In this document: positions 35,137 to 45,172 of the stretch, piece by piece
How the letters are laid out: each line of letters starts with the position of its first letter
Position numbering within the stretch: the stretch's first letter is position 1
NCBI RefSeq assembly: GCF_900100855.1
Contig: NZ_FNCB01000005.1
Coordinates: 1-64,000 of the forward strand
Direction: 5' to 3'
Length of the DNA: 64,000 nucleotides
DNA from: Idiomarina zobellii
Lineage (GTDB): Bacteria > Pseudomonadota > Gammaproteobacteria > Enterobacterales > Alteromonadaceae
Notes under the pieces: generated by a model
Database searches by the model: none
Seen by the model: only the letters and a program-made list of their open reading frames with translations
Told to the model about the DNA's origin: nothing
Made by a program: the position numbers and the translations under genes

Positions 35137-35142
35137 TTGAGT

Positions 35143-35712
35143 ATGGATTACGCGAATCGTAAGCCAAAGCAAAACAAGCGCAAGCCGTCGAAGAAAAAGG
35201 GCAGTAGCAAGAAAACGCAACGTGGCGCTAAGCCGGTTCATGACAGACAGCCAGTCCCCTGGGCTATCGTGATTATTGCAGTCGCAATTATTGCTGGCTT
35301 TGTCTATTTTCTGGTGTCTATTAGCGGCAAGTCGGAGGAACAGGCCAACCAACCTGAAGTTCAGGCACCGCCGGCGGACCTGCTTCCGGAGAAGTCAGCC
35401 GAGCGCTGGCGCTACATAGAAGAACTGGAAAGCAAAGAAGTGGAAGTCGACGTGCCAGAGCGTGAAGTGGGACCGCCTAAGCTTATGCAGTGCGGCTCAT
35501 TCCGACAGCAGTCTGACGCTGAGCGCCTGCGAGCTCAAATTGCTATGGCGGGGTTAGAGTCGCAGGTTCGTGCCACCGAAGGCAGTAACGGGTTATGGTA
35601 TCGCGTTATCCTGGGCCCTTATGAAACCAAACGTGACGCCGAGCGTGATCGTCATAAGTTGCAGCGTAATCAGGTATTTGGCTGCGCTATCTGGAATTGG
35701 AACATCGATTAG
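35143..35712 (+). CDS. ftsN: Cell division protein FtsN (SPOR)
   Basis: About 189 residues: a basic cytoplasmic tail (MDYANRKPKQNKRKPSKKKG), one membrane helix (VPWAIVIIAVAIIAGFVYFLV) and a C-terminal SPOR domain (LMQCGSFRQQSDAERLRAQIAMAGLESQV...YRVILGPYETKRDAERDRHKLQ). It triggers septal peptidoglycan synthesis. ATG 35143 matches the family's MDYANR-type start; TTG 35137, abutting argS, is the alternative. It precedes hslVU, as in E. coli. Confidence 0.9.
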   Translation: MDYANRKPKQNKRKPSKKKGSSKKTQRGAKPVHDRQPVPWAIVIIAVAIIAGFVYFLVSISGKSEEQANQPEVQAPPADLLPEKSAERWRYIEELESKEVEVDVPEREVGPPKLMQCGSFRQQSDAERLRAQIAMAGLESQVRATEGSNGLWYRVILGPYETKRDAERDRHKLQRNQVFGCAIWNWNID

Positions 35713-35741
35713 TCCTAACTCACCATTGAAAAATCCTCAAA

Positions 35742-35800
35742 GGACCCTCAGATACTGGTCATCGTTGTCAGAAATTGACGCAAAGACAAAAAGAGGGTCC
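35742..35800 (+). promoter_or_regulatory. Inverted repeat covering the hslV ribosome-binding site
   Basis: GGACCCTC at 35742-35749 pairs perfectly with GAGGGTCC at 35793-35800. The second arm contains the only Shine-Dalgarno-like sequence (GAGGG) for the TTG start at 35805. In the mRNA, pairing would hide the ribosome site or stabilise the 5' end; a leader stem-loop is reported for E. coli hslVU (from memory). Confidence 0.5.
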
Positions 35801-35804
35801 AGAT

Positions 35805-36362
35805 TTGACTACTATCGTATCAGTACGCCGCGGTGACAAAGTTGTCATTGGTGGTGACGGCCAAGTATCTCTTGGCAACACTGTAATGAAAGGCAATGCT
35901 CGCAAAGTTCGCCGTCTCTATAATGACCAGGTGTTGGCTGGTTTTGCCGGCGGTACAGCGGACGCTTTTACCTTATTCGAACGTTTTGAAGCTAAGCTCG
36001 AACAGCACCAGGGCAACCTTATGCGTGCTGCCGTCGAGTTGGCGAAAGACTGGCGCACCGACAGAGCGCTGAGACGTCTGGAAGCGTTATTGGCCGTTGC
36101 CGACAAAGAGTCCTCATTGATCATTACCGGGAACGGCGACGTCGTACAGCCAGAGAATGACCTTATCGCAATTGGCTCGGGTGGCTCTTTTGCCCAATCC
36201 GCTGCCCGCGCTTTACTAGAGAATACTGAACTAAACGCCCGCGATATTGTGGAAAAATCACTGACCATAGCGGGTGATATCTGCGTTTACACCAACGGCA
36301 ATCAGACCATCGAAGAGCAAGAGTCGATTGTCGAAGACAAGATAACTAAGGGGAAAAGTTAA
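35805..36362 (+). CDS. hslV: ATP-dependent protease subunit HslV
   Basis: A 185-residue proteasome-like peptidase that forms a dodecamer capped by HslU. The nucleophile must be an N-terminal Thr: the start is TTG 35805, giving (M)[23 protein letters not shown], so removal of Met exposes Thr1. Opening instead at TTG 35775 would add ten residues and block the active site. GAGGG lies 7 bases upstream. Two bases separate it from hslU. Confidence 0.95.
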   Translation: MTTIVSVRRGDKVVIGGDGQVSLGNTVMKGNARKVRRLYNDQVLAGFAGGTADAFTLFERFEAKLEQHQGNLMRAAVELAKDWRTDRALRRLEALLAVADKESSLIITGNGDVVQPENDLIAIGSGGSFAQSAARALLENTELNARDIVEKSLTIAGDICVYTNGNQTIEEQESIVEDKITKGKS

Positions 36363-36363
36363 G

Positions 36364-37716
36364 ATGTCGGAGATGACCCCAAGAGAAATCGTTGATGAAT
36401 TGAACCGCCACATTATTGGCCAGGATAAGGCTAAAAAAGCTGTGGCAGTGGCGTTAAGAAATCGCTGGCGGCGCATGCAGCTCGATGATGACCTGCGTCA
36501 GGAAGTGACGCCTAAAAACATTTTGATGATTGGCCCAACGGGTGTGGGTAAAACTGAAATTGCCCGCCGCTTAGCGAAGTTGGCAAAAGCGCCTTTTATC
36601 AAAGTTGAAGCGACCAAATTCACCGAAGTGGGTTATGTCGGTAAAGAAATTGAGTCCATTATTAAAGACTTAACTGACGTAGCGGTTAAGCAAACGCGCG
36701 AAGAAATGATGCAACGCGTTCGCTACCGTGCAGAAGAAGCGGCAGAAGAACGCATTTTGGACGTGTTGTTGCCACCGGCGAAAACAACCTCTCAATCGGG
36801 TTGGGCGCAGCAGGAAGAGAAGAGTGAGAGCGAAGAGCAACGTGGTACGCGTCAGGTGTTCCGCAAGAAGCTACGCGAAGGCCAGTTGGACGACAAAGAA
36901 ATTGAAATTGATTTAGCCATGCCGCAAATGGGTGTTGAAATTATGGCGCCACCGGGTATGGAAGAAATGACGTCGCAGCTACAAAACATGTTCCAGAACA
37001 TGGGCAGCGACAAGACCAAAGCACGCAAAATGCGTATTAAAGACGCATACAAGCAGTTGGTTGAAGAAGAAGCGGCCAAACTCCTGAACCCCGATGATGT
37101 TAAAGAAGCGGCTATTGAGTCGGTTGAGCAGAATGGCATTGTCTTCTTAGACGAAATTGACAAAATTTGTAAGCGTGGCGACACCAGTGGTCCGGATGTT
37201 TCCCGTGAAGGTGTCCAGCGTGACCTGTTGCCATTGGTTGAAGGTACGACGGTAAATACTAAGCACGGTATGATTAAAACCGACCATATCCTGTTCATTG
37301 CTTCTGGTGCGTTCCAGATGAGCAAGCCGTCGGACTTAATCCCTGAATTACAGGGGCGCTTGCCTATTCGGGTAGAGCTTGAAGCATTAACCAGTGGTGA
37401 CTTTGTTCGCATTCTGACAGAGCCAAGTGCGTCGCTGACGACACAATATCATGCGCTGCTAAACACTGAAGGTGTGGAAGTCACGTTCACCGAAGATGGC
37501 ATTCAGCGCATTGCGGAAGTAGCTTTCCACGTGAACGAAACCACTGAAAACATTGGCGCGCGTCGCTTACATACGGTGCTGGAGCGCTTAATGGAAGAAA
37601 TTTCATTCAACGCGACCGATCACAGTGGTGAAAAGCTGACGGTTGACGCGGCCTATGTGGATGAGCATGTCGGCCAGTTGTCACAAGACGAAGACTTAAG
37701 CCGCTTCATCTTGTAA
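36364..37716 (+). CDS. hslU: HslU unfoldase ATPase
   Basis: A 450-residue AAA+ ATPase that unfolds substrates into HslV. It has an N-terminal [25 protein letters not shown], Walker [15 protein letters not shown], the GYVGKEIES pore loop, a long I-domain (about 110-240), Walker [11 protein letters not shown], and the C-terminal sensor 2 region [21 protein letters not shown] ending DLSRFIL. Heat-shock control is usual for the family; I did not find a convincing sigma-32 promoter. Confidence 0.96.
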   Translation: MSEMTPREIVDELNRHIIGQDKAKKAVAVALRNRWRRMQLDDDLRQEVTPKNILMIGPTGVGKTEIARRLAKLAKAPFIKVEATKFTEVGYVGKEIESIIKDLTDVAVKQTREEMMQRVRYRAEEAAEERILDVLLPPAKTTSQSGWAQQEEKSESEEQRGTRQVFRKKLREGQLDDKEIEIDLAMPQMGVEIMAPPGMEEMTSQLQNMFQNMGSDKTKARKMRIKDAYKQLVEEEAAKLLNPDDVKEAAIESVEQNGIVFLDEIDKICKRGDTSGPDVSREGVQRDLLPLVEGTTVNTKHGMIKTDHILFIASGAFQMSKPSDLIPELQGRLPIRVELEALTSGDFVRILTEPSASLTTQYHALLNTEGVEVTFTEDGIQRIAEVAFHVNETTENIGARRLHTVLERLMEEISFNATDHSGEKLTVDAAYVDEHVGQLSQDEDLSRFIL

Positions 37717-37728
37717 CGTAAAGTAGGA

Positions 37729-39798
37729 CTAATAAGCCGCTGCCACATCGCGTGGTAGCGGTTTTTTATTGCCCTGAATTTGGCGCTCGATGAACTGCTC
37801 TGCGAACTGCTGACGCATAGGCGGTGAGTAGAAATAGCCCTGCATCATGTCGCAGCCTAGTTTTTGCAGAATGTCTTGCTGTTCTTCGGTTTCAATACCT
37901 TCCGCGATAACCCGTTTACCCAAGCCGTGGGCAAGGCGAATCATGGCTTTTAGAATAGTGACATCGTTATTGCTGTGTTGCAGCTCGCTAATAAAACTGC
38001 GATCAATTTTAATTTTATTAATAGGCAGTGAACGTAAATACGCCAGCGAAGAGTGGCCCGTGCCAAAGTCATCTATCGCGATACCGTAACCCATTTCACG
38101 TAATCGTTGAATCACGCTCATGCCGTTATGTAAGTCTGACATGGCAACATTTTCAGTAATTTCCAGCTCTAGCCATTCTGGTTCAATACCAAACTCCTGC
38201 TGCAGGCGCTCCATTTTCTCAATAAGCTGGAAATGCTGGAATTGGGGCGCCGATAAATTCACTGCAATAGGCCAGCACATACCAAACAGACGTTTCCAGT
38301 GCATAAGAATGTTCGCTGCCTCATTAAGCACCCAATCATCAAGCTCAGCCGACAACCCTAACTGGTCAATGTAGGGCAAGAATTCAGCCGGACTCAGTAG
38401 GCCTCGCTCTGGGTGCTGCCAGCGAATAAGAGCTTCAAAGCCACAAAGCTGTTGATGATCAAAATCGAACTGCGGCTGCAGGTACAGCTGGAATTCGTTG
38501 TCGTTCATTGCTTTACGCAGTACCGGTTCCATATCCACCAGGTGTGAGTACATCTCGTCCATACCCCTTTCGTAAAAGGTGACTATGGGTTGGTGGGACT
38601 CTTTGGACTGCGTGAGTGCAATAGTGGCCTTGTTAATGAGTACTTCCGAACGTGTTCCGTGCTGCGGATACCGTGAAATACCCACTCCGGCCACGATATA
38701 GACGGTTTCATCGTTAACGTCAATGGGTTCAGCAATGCGACTCTGGATTTCGACAGCAAGATCTTTAATACGACTACGGCTTTTCAGGTGGTCAAAAGCA
38801 ACGGCAAATACGTCACCACTAATGCGGGCAACAGTCAGCGGTTGTTTGTAGAAGTTTTGCAGACGTCTGGCGATCTCCTTGAGGACCTGGTCGCCACCGC
38901 GAATACCCATGTTTTCATTAACCACTTTGAAACGGCTGATACCGACTAACATGATCGTTAAATGACGGTTATTACTGCGAGAGTACTCAATGAACAGCGG
39001 GATTTTACTGACTAACTGATCGCGGTTAGACACGCCGGTCAGTGCGTCATGAGTATGCAGATACTCGGCGCGCTGAATAGCGCGAACGGCGGTATTTCGC
39101 TCGGACTCTAACAACCAAATAATGATCCCGACCATAATGGCGGCAATAATTATAACGGTGACTAACGCCTGGAAGCTAAGTAGCCAGTCCAGTGAATTAC
39201 CGGTAATGGCATACAGGCCATAAAGTACGATGAAGTTCTTTATACCAATGCTGAGAAAGCCTGCAGAAACTAACTTAGGGCCAACACCTGAGCCCAAACG
39301 TCGCCACATGAAAACACCGATAATGAATAAAGCCAGGCCAGTAACCAGAAAGTGCATAAAGCCGGAATTCGGGCTACTCGATGTGTAGCTAATGGAAGGC
39401 TCTAGCCAGAAATAAGAGATAATACCGCCAAACAATGACGTGGCATAAGCAACGTACAGCCAGTATTGCTTCGGTTTGTTATTAAAAACAGCACAGCTGG
39501 CGCCGAGGCCAATAAAGGTTATAGCCAAATACTGTAGGGTCAGAGCTATACCCTGTAAGCCACTGGACCATCCCAGGGTCGACTCTGGATCGACCATGGC
39601 GCTGCCGGCTAATAGTGCCCGAATAAGCTCACTGGGGCCAAAAGCGAAACAGGCAAACGACCAGTAACGCAGGTAATCTCGGCGGTAGAAGCTATAGTAA
39701 TACAGAAGTAGGGCTGCGAAACCCAGCAAAAACAACGCTTGTATTGAATGCGTAAAGGTTTCTATGGCCAGACTGGTGATCAGATCGAGCTGAGGCAT
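37729..39798 (-). CDS. Membrane GGDEF/EAL protein with degenerate GGDEF
   Basis: A 689-residue protein. About seven to eight membrane helices occupy residues 1-230. A GGDEF-fold domain follows (about 240-400), whose active-site motif reads SGDVF in ARISGDVFAVAF, so cyclase activity is unlikely. The EAL domain (about 420-670) keeps EAL in FEALIRWQHPERG, the ELEITEN segment, DDFGTGHSSLAYL and GIETEEQQ, so it is a probable c-di-GMP phosphodiesterase. It occupies the place where menA sits between hslU and rraA in E. coli. Likely couples a membrane signal to motility or attachment. Confidence 0.88.
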   Translation of the reverse strand: MPQLDLITSLAIETFTHSIQALFLLGFAALLLYYYSFYRRDYLRYWSFACFAFGPSELIRALLAGSAMVDPESTLGWSSGLQGIALTLQYLAITFIGLGASCAVFNNKPKQYWLYVAYATSLFGGIISYFWLEPSISYTSSSPNSGFMHFLVTGLALFIIGVFMWRRLGSGVGPKLVSAGFLSIGIKNFIVLYGLYAITGNSLDWLLSFQALVTVIIIAAIMVGIIIWLLESERNTAVRAIQRAEYLHTHDALTGVSNRDQLVSKIPLFIEYSRSNNRHLTIMLVGISRFKVVNENMGIRGGDQVLKEIARRLQNFYKQPLTVARISGDVFAVAFDHLKSRSRIKDLAVEIQSRIAEPIDVNDETVYIVAGVGISRYPQHGTRSEVLINKATIALTQSKESHQPIVTFYERGMDEMYSHLVDMEPVLRKAMNDNEFQLYLQPQFDFDHQQLCGFEALIRWQHPERGLLSPAEFLPYIDQLGLSAELDDWVLNEAANILMHWKRLFGMCWPIAVNLSAPQFQHFQLIEKMERLQQEFGIEPEWLELEITENVAMSDLHNGMSVIQRLREMGYGIAIDDFGTGHSSLAYLRSLPINKIKIDRSFISELQHSNNDVTILKAMIRLAHGLGKRVIAEGIETEEQQDILQKLGCDMMQGYFYSPPMRQQFAEQFIERQIQGNKKPLPRDVAAAY
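37737..37767 (+). terminator. hslU terminator inside the 3' end of the EAL gene
   Basis: CCGCTGCCAC and GTGGTAGCGG form a 10-bp stem (one G-U pair) followed by TTTTTT, 20 bases after the hslU stop. The hairpin overlaps the last codons of the converging gene. Confidence 0.8.
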
Positions 39799-39958
39799 TA
39801 AGATTTAATCTGCTTTTATTATTCTTATAGTTACCTAGATTAAACGGGTTTTTATTCTATAATTCAAGAGGTTCGTTCACTGCTATTGAATCCTTTAGTA
39901 ATAAGAGGATAGCAGGTATACTCCTAGGCCTAGCCAACAGCGACTTTAGGATACGCTC

Positions 39959-40444
39959 ATGGAATACAATACTTCAGAACTTTGTGACCTATATCCCGAC
40001 ATGGTGGATGTGGTAGAACCCATGTTTGAATCCTACGGCGGACGGCCGTCTTTCGGTGGGCGCTTAGTGATTGTTAAATGTCACGAAGACAAAGGCATTA
40101 TTGAAGAAACAGTTGCCGAAGACGGTGGGGGTAAAGTGCTCTTAGTCGATGGCGGTGGCTCCTCACGTCGTGCACTCATTGATGCGGCTATTGCTGAGCA
40201 AGCCATGGACAACGACTGGGAAGGTATTGTCTGTTACGGCTCGGTCCGTGATGTTGATGCACTGGAAGAGTTGGATATTGGCATTCTTGGCGTCGCTTCA
40301 ATTCCGGTTGCTGCAATGAGCGACGGTATTGGCGAATTTAACGTGCCGGTGAATTTCGGTGGCGTTACCTTCCTGCCTGACGATCACCTATACGTTGACA
40401 CCACAGGCGTTATCTTGTCACCAGAGCCACTTGATATTGAGTAA
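39959..40444 (+). CDS. rraA: RraA-family protein (RNase E inhibitor)
   Basis: A 161-residue RraA homologue: [75 protein letters not shown]. coli RraA binds RNase E and damps mRNA decay. Its location downstream of hslVU matches E. coli rraA. Its stop overlaps the hutG start by one base, so the two are co-translated, an unusual partnership. Confidence 0.9.
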   Translation: MEYNTSELCDLYPDMVDVVEPMFESYGGRPSFGGRLVIVKCHEDKGIIEETVAEDGGGKVLLVDGGGSSRRALIDAAIAEQAMDNDWEGIVCYGSVRDVDALEELDIGILGVASIPVAAMSDGIGEFNVPVNFGGVTFLPDDHLYVDTTGVILSPEPLDIE

Positions 40445-41490
40445 TGAGTGATATTTCTTTTCTGGAACTGACAGACCCGGCGAAATGGGTCAATGTCAGA
40501 GAGCATGAAACGAAAATAGGTCAGGCAATACGGGTTCTTTCAGAAGAAGGGACCTACGAAGAGAGTTTAAAAAGTGCCTGGGACGACGGTCAGCGCGTTG
40601 CTTTAGTCGGTATTCCGGAAAGCATTGGTGTGCGAGGCAACCTCGGACGCGCCGGCGCAGAAGACGGTTGGCAGGCATTCTTAAAAAGCTTTCTGAACCT
40701 ACAAAAAACCGGTTTATTATCCACCCACGAATTGCTGCTAGTTGGTGCCGTAAATTGTGCCGACTTAATGGATACAGCAGCAGATTTAGACGCGAAAAAC
40801 CCACACGACTTAGCGGAATTAAGAGCGCTTTGCGCGCAAGTGGATGCGCGCGTTCGCGCCGTTGTAACCCCGCTGTTTGAACAAGGTTTTGAAGTTATTG
40901 TTATAGGCGGTGGCCATAATAATGCCTACCCGCTTTTGAAAAGCTTGTCGGAAGTCTCTGAAGAGGCTTGCGGCTCCGTCAACTTAGACCCCCATGCAGA
41001 TTTTCGTCCAAGAGAAGGCCGTCATTCTGGTAATGGCTTTAGCTATGCCTACATGGAAGGCGCGTTAGAGTATTACCATGTGGTTGGCCTGCACCAGGGT
41101 AAAAACTCAGCCGAAAGCTTACGACAGCTGCAACACGCCGGTATGCGTTATCACACCTTACACCGACTGTACGAACGCCCATTTTATGAAGTGATGGATG
41201 AAGTGGTTGCCAAAGCAGACTCCTGGCAACGTCCGTTAGGTATTGAAGTGGATGTCGACGCACTAAATGCGGTGCCAGCCAGCGCGGTTAACTATGCAGG
41301 GTTGAGTTTGGCGCAGGGTTTTCAGTATGTAAAACGCTTGTCTGAAGTTAATGAAACCCGCTATTTGCACTTAGCAGAAGCGGCGCCTTCGCTGTGCAGC
41401 GCCGGTTTTGAAGAAGGCATGAAAATATGTGGCCAGCTGCTTAGCGAGCTGACCACGGCTTACTTACACGGTCGTGAGCGACGCCGCTAA
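40444..41490 (+). CDS. hutG: Formimidoylglutamase
   Basis: A 348-residue ureohydrolase (arginase fold) that splits N-formimidoyl-glutamate into glutamate and formamide, the last step of the short histidine pathway. Manganese-binding motifs GGGHNNAYPLL, NLDPHADFR and EVDVDALNAVPAS are visible. The rest of the hut pathway follows. It overlaps the converging hutI by 50 bases. Confidence 0.92.
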   Translation: MSDISFLELTDPAKWVNVREHETKIGQAIRVLSEEGTYEESLKSAWDDGQRVALVGIPESIGVRGNLGRAGAEDGWQAFLKSFLNLQKTGLLSTHELLLVGAVNCADLMDTAADLDAKNPHDLAELRALCAQVDARVRAVVTPLFEQGFEVIVIGGGHNNAYPLLKSLSEVSEEACGSVNLDPHADFRPREGRHSGNGFSYAYMEGALEYYHVVGLHQGKNSAESLRQLQHAGMRYHTLHRLYERPFYEVMDEVVAKADSWQRPLGIEVDVDALNAVPASAVNYAGLSLAQGFQYVKRLSEVNETRYLHLAEAAPSLCSAGFEEGMKICGQLLSELTTAYLHGRERRR

Positions 41491-42667
41491 ACCACAGTGT
41501 TTGCAGTGGGTTAACCCCGGTTTGGTAGGTTAGCTCTGCTGCATCCTGACATTTCCATAATGCTAAGTCAGCGTAATTTCCTTCAGCGATAACGCCTCGA
41601 CTGTTTTCTCCCAGAGCTTTAGCCGCATTGACCGTAACGCCCCGCAAGCATTCCTCGGGGGTTAAATGAAAGAAGGTTGCCGCCATTTGTAGCATCAGCG
41701 GTAAATTATGGATGGGCGACGAGCCTGGGTTAGCATCGGTTGCTACCGCCATAGGTACCTTATATTTTCTTAATAACTCAATGGGCGGCTTTTGAGTGTC
41801 ACGCAGAAAGTAAAAAGCGCCCGGTAGCAATACGGCCACAGTACCGTTCTCGGCCATTGCTTTAACACTGTCCTCGTCTAACTGCTCTAAATGGTCAGCC
41901 GACAGCGCTTGATACTCAGCTGCCAGTTTTGCGCCTTGTTGATTGGTAATTTGCTCGGCGTGCAGCTTCACAGGCAAGCCAAGCGCTTTCGCCTTTTCAA
42001 ATACCCGACGAGTCTGCTCTATATTGAAACCAATGCTTTCACAAAAGGCATCAACCGCATCGACAAGGCCTTCCTGAGCTAACGTCGGCAGAATGCTGCT
42101 GACAATGTCATCAACGTAGCCGTCGGCGTTATCTTTATATTCGGGCGGTACGGCATGGGCAGCAAGTAAGGTGGTTTTCACTTGTACGGGAAGCTTTTCG
42201 GATAGCTGACGAGCGACTTTTAACTGTTTTCGCTCGTTTTCCAAATCGAGACCATAACCAGACTTCACTTCCAGCGTAGTGACGCCTTGTGACATGAGCG
42301 TTTCTGCACGCTCTAATGCAAGTGCCAGTAACTCTTCTTCGCTGGCTTCACGAGTGGCTTTGACGGTACTTTTAATACCACCGCCCTGCTCGGCAATTTC
42401 CTGATAACTGATGCCATGCAGACGCTGCGCAAATTCATTAGCACGAGACCCGGCCCAGACTAAATGCGTGTGGCAATCGATAAGTCCGGGTGTCAGCAAC
42501 CCGCCGTTACCATCAACAACGTCCGCGGTTGGCGTTGCCGGTGCGTCATAAGCAGGCCCCACAAACTCAACTTTACCGTCGTTGATAATAACCACGGCGT
42601 CTTGTATGAGCCCATAACCGGCGTCATCAGACATGGTAGCGGCAGTAATATTTTCGATGCGCTGCAT
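41441..42667 (-). CDS. hutI: Imidazolonepropionase
   Basis: A 408-residue amidohydrolase, the third step of histidine degradation. Metal motif LIDCHTHLVWAGSRANEFAQRLHG, a KSGYGLD segment, KLHAEQ and ATDANPGSSP are clear. ATG 42667 is preferred: it has AGGA 7 bases upstream and the family's MQRIENITAAT-like start. An ATG at 42712 lies upstream of the HutC-operator side and would add 15 residues. Divergent from hutC. Confidence 0.95.
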   Translation of the reverse strand: MQRIENITAATMSDDAGYGLIQDAVVIINDGKVEFVGPAYDAPATPTADVVDGNGGLLTPGLIDCHTHLVWAGSRANEFAQRLHGISYQEIAEQGGGIKSTVKATREASEEELLALALERAETLMSQGVTTLEVKSGYGLDLENERKQLKVARQLSEKLPVQVKTTLLAAHAVPPEYKDNADGYVDDIVSSILPTLAQEGLVDAVDAFCESIGFNIEQTRRVFEKAKALGLPVKLHAEQITNQQGAKLAAEYQALSADHLEQLDEDSVKAMAENGTVAVLLPGAFYFLRDTQKPPIELLRKYKVPMAVATDANPGSSPIHNLPLMLQMAATFFHLTPEECLRGVTVNAAKALGENSRGVIAEGNYADLALWKCQDAAELTYQTGVNPLQTLWFSGVAHDRVSKPWSAR

Positions 42668-42714
42668 AATAATCCTTTCTGATTTGCGATGAAAAAAAGA
42701 ATAACAAAACAAGC

Positions 42715-42726
42715 TTGTATATACAA
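42715..42726. promoter_or_regulatory. HutC operator
   Basis: TTGTATATACAA is a perfect 12-bp palindrome in the hutI-hutC divergent gap. It matches the TGTATATACA-type sites bound by HutC repressors. Binding would block both promoters until urocanate is present. Confidence 0.8.
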
Positions 42727-42781
42727 TTATTCTCCACTAAACTTTCTCACCACAACTGCCTGTTTAGCGGTGAGGAATGCG

Positions 42782-43483
42782 GTGAATAAATTTACGAAAA
42801 TTAAAGAGCACATTTATCACAAAATTGAGTCTGGCGAGTGGCCCGAAAACCACCCTGTTAGCTCGGAGAATGCCCTTTGTACACAGTTCTCTGTGAGTCG
42901 AATGACGGCGCGCAGAGCATTACAGGAGCTGGCTGACGAAGGGTTAGTGATACGCACTCAGGGCTCTGGCACTTATGTAGCGCCTATCAAGTCGCAAACG
43001 TCATTTATGGCCATTCGTAACATTGCCGACGAAGTACGCTCACGCGGTCATGACTACCGCGCCAAAGTGCACCTGCTGAAAGAGCAACCAGCCTCGGCAC
43101 AAATTGCTGAAGCGTTAGAGTTAGAAGAAGGCGCTCCTGTGTATCACTCGCTGATAACGCACTACGAGAACGATCAGCCCGTGCAGTTAGAAGAGCGCTT
43201 CGTTAACCCGACGCTGGTGCCTGACTACCTCAAGCAAGACTACAGCAAAGTGACGCCGCACGAATATCTCTGTGTGGTGAGCCCACTGACCGAAGCCAGT
43301 CACCAAATTGAAGCTATTTTACCGGTTCATTCGGTGTGCCAATACTTAAGCATAGACCGTCATGAGCCTTGTTTACGAATTTTTCGCCGCACCTGGAGCT
43401 CTGGCGGCGTGGTCACTTTTGCCACGCTGACGCATCCGGGCTCTCGCTTTAAATTAGGCGGCCACCTAACGTTTAAGGAGTAA
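42782..43483 (+). CDS. hutC: Histidine-utilisation repressor HutC (GntR family)
   Basis: A 233-residue GntR/HutC protein: the N-terminal winged helix-turn-helix (ENALCTQFSVSRMTARRALQELADEGLVIRTQGSGTYV) and a C-terminal UTRA ligand domain (HSLITHYENDQPVQLEERFVNP). Urocanate is the usual inducer. GTG 42782 is chosen: it has GAGGAA 6 bases upstream and begins VNKFTKIKEHIYHKI as expected; opening at 42689 would include the operator itself. hutU starts three bases after its stop. Confidence 0.92.
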   Translation: MNKFTKIKEHIYHKIESGEWPENHPVSSENALCTQFSVSRMTARRALQELADEGLVIRTQGSGTYVAPIKSQTSFMAIRNIADEVRSRGHDYRAKVHLLKEQPASAQIAEALELEEGAPVYHSLITHYENDQPVQLEERFVNPTLVPDYLKQDYSKVTPHEYLCVVSPLTEASHQIEAILPVHSVCQYLSIDRHEPCLRIFRRTWSSGGVVTFATLTHPGSRFKLGGHLTFKE

Positions 43484-43486
43484 TGT

Positions 43487-45163
43487 ATGTCATTCACCCG
43501 TTTGGATAAAAGTCGCAAAATAAGCGCACCTCACGGCACCGAGCTAACCACTTGTAACTGGCAGGTAGAAGCGGCCAAGCGCATGCTCATGAACAACCTG
43601 GATGACGAAGTGGCGGAGCACCCGCAAGCTTTGGTTGTTTATGGCGGTATTGGCCGCGCGGCACGTAGCTGGGAATGCTATGACAAAATTGTAGAGACGT
43701 TAGAGCGTCTGAAGCCAAACGAGTCATTATTGATTCAGTCAGGTAAACCAGTGGGCGTATTCCCAACGCATGAAGACGCGCCACGTGTACTTATTGCAAA
43801 CTCTAACCTGGTGCCCGAATGGGCGAACTGGGACCACTTTAACGAGCTCGATAAGAAAGGCCTGATGATGTATGGACAAATGACCGCCGGCTCGTGGATT
43901 TACATTGGCTCGCAAGGCATTGTTCAGGGTACTTACGAAACCTTTGGCGCGGTTTCTCGTCAGCACTTCGACGGCGACGCTAAAGGTAAGTGGGTACTTA
44001 CTGGCGGTCTTGGTGGTATGGGCGGTGCTCAACCGCTGGCCGCGACTATGGCGGGCTTTTGTATGCTTGCAGTTGAGTGTGACGAAACCCGCATCGATTT
44101 TCGTTTGCGTACCCGTTATGTCGACCACAAAGCCACCAGCCTCGATGAGGCTATGCAACTGATTAACGATGCTAAAGCCAAAGGCGAGGCAATTTCTGTG
44201 GGTTTATTGGGCAATGCTGCGGACGTCTATGCAGAGCTTCAAAAACGCGGCGTAACGCCAGATGTTGTGACCGACCAAACGTCAGCGCATGATCCGCTAC
44301 ATGGCTATCTACCTCAGGGTTGGACACTGGATGACTACAAAGCGAAGCAGGAAAGCGACCCCAGCGGTACAGTAGCGGCGGCGAAAGAGTCGATGGCAGT
44401 GCAGGTACGCGCTATGCTGCACTTCCAGAAAGAAAGCGCTGCGGTACTGGATTACGGCAATAACATTCGCCAAATGGCCAAAGACGTTGGCGTGGATAAC
44501 GCCTTTGATTTCCCGGGCTTTGTACCGGCATACATTCGTCCGCTGTTCTGCGAAGGCATAGGCCCATTCCGTTGGGTGGCACTTTCGGGTGACCCGGAAG
44601 ACATCTACAAAACTGACCAGAAAGTCAAAGAGCTCATTCCTGATAATGAGCACTTGCACAACTGGCTGGATATGGCCAAAGAGCGTATTAGCTTCCAGGG
44701 CTTGCCGTCACGCATTTGCTGGATAGGCCTGAAAGATCGTGCCCGCATTGCTCGCGCTTTTAATGACATGGTTAAAAGTGGCGAGTTAAAAGCGCCAATC
44801 GTGATTGGTCGTGACCATTTGGATTCCGGTTCAGTTGCCAGCCCTAACCGCGAAACCGAAGCCATGCAGGACGGTTCAGACGCAGTTTCTGACTGGCCGC
44901 TGCTGAATGCGTTGCTGAATACAGCTGGCGGCGCGACCTGGGTCAGCCTGCACCATGGTGGTGGTGTTGGTATGGGTTACTCTCAGCACGCGGGTGTGGT
45001 GATTGTAGCCGACGGTACAGAGGCTGCCGATAAACGCTTAAGTCGTGTCTTGTGGAACGACCCGGGCACAGGTGTTATGCGTCATGCTGATGCCGGATAC
45101 GATATTGCGAAAAACTGCGCCCGTGAACAAGGGCTTGATTTACCCATGCTGGATACGAAGTAA
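43487..45163 (+). CDS. hutU: Urocanate hydratase
   Basis: A 558-residue urocanase that converts urocanate to imidazolonepropionate with NAD as an electrophile. The NAD fold motif [32 protein letters not shown], and [17 protein letters not shown] are diagnostic. Second gene of hutC-hutU-hutH. Confidence 0.97.
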   Translation: MSFTRLDKSRKISAPHGTELTTCNWQVEAAKRMLMNNLDDEVAEHPQALVVYGGIGRAARSWECYDKIVETLERLKPNESLLIQSGKPVGVFPTHEDAPRVLIANSNLVPEWANWDHFNELDKKGLMMYGQMTAGSWIYIGSQGIVQGTYETFGAVSRQHFDGDAKGKWVLTGGLGGMGGAQPLAATMAGFCMLAVECDETRIDFRLRTRYVDHKATSLDEAMQLINDAKAKGEAISVGLLGNAADVYAELQKRGVTPDVVTDQTSAHDPLHGYLPQGWTLDDYKAKQESDPSGTVAAAKESMAVQVRAMLHFQKESAAVLDYGNNIRQMAKDVGVDNAFDFPGFVPAYIRPLFCEGIGPFRWVALSGDPEDIYKTDQKVKELIPDNEHLHNWLDMAKERISFQGLPSRICWIGLKDRARIARAFNDMVKSGELKAPIVIGRDHLDSGSVASPNRETEAMQDGSDAVSDWPLLNALLNTAGGATWVSLHHGGGVGMGYSQHAGVVIVADGTEAADKRLSRVLWNDPGTGVMRHADAGYDIAKNCAREQGLDLPMLDTK

Positions 45164-45172
45164 GGAGGTTGC

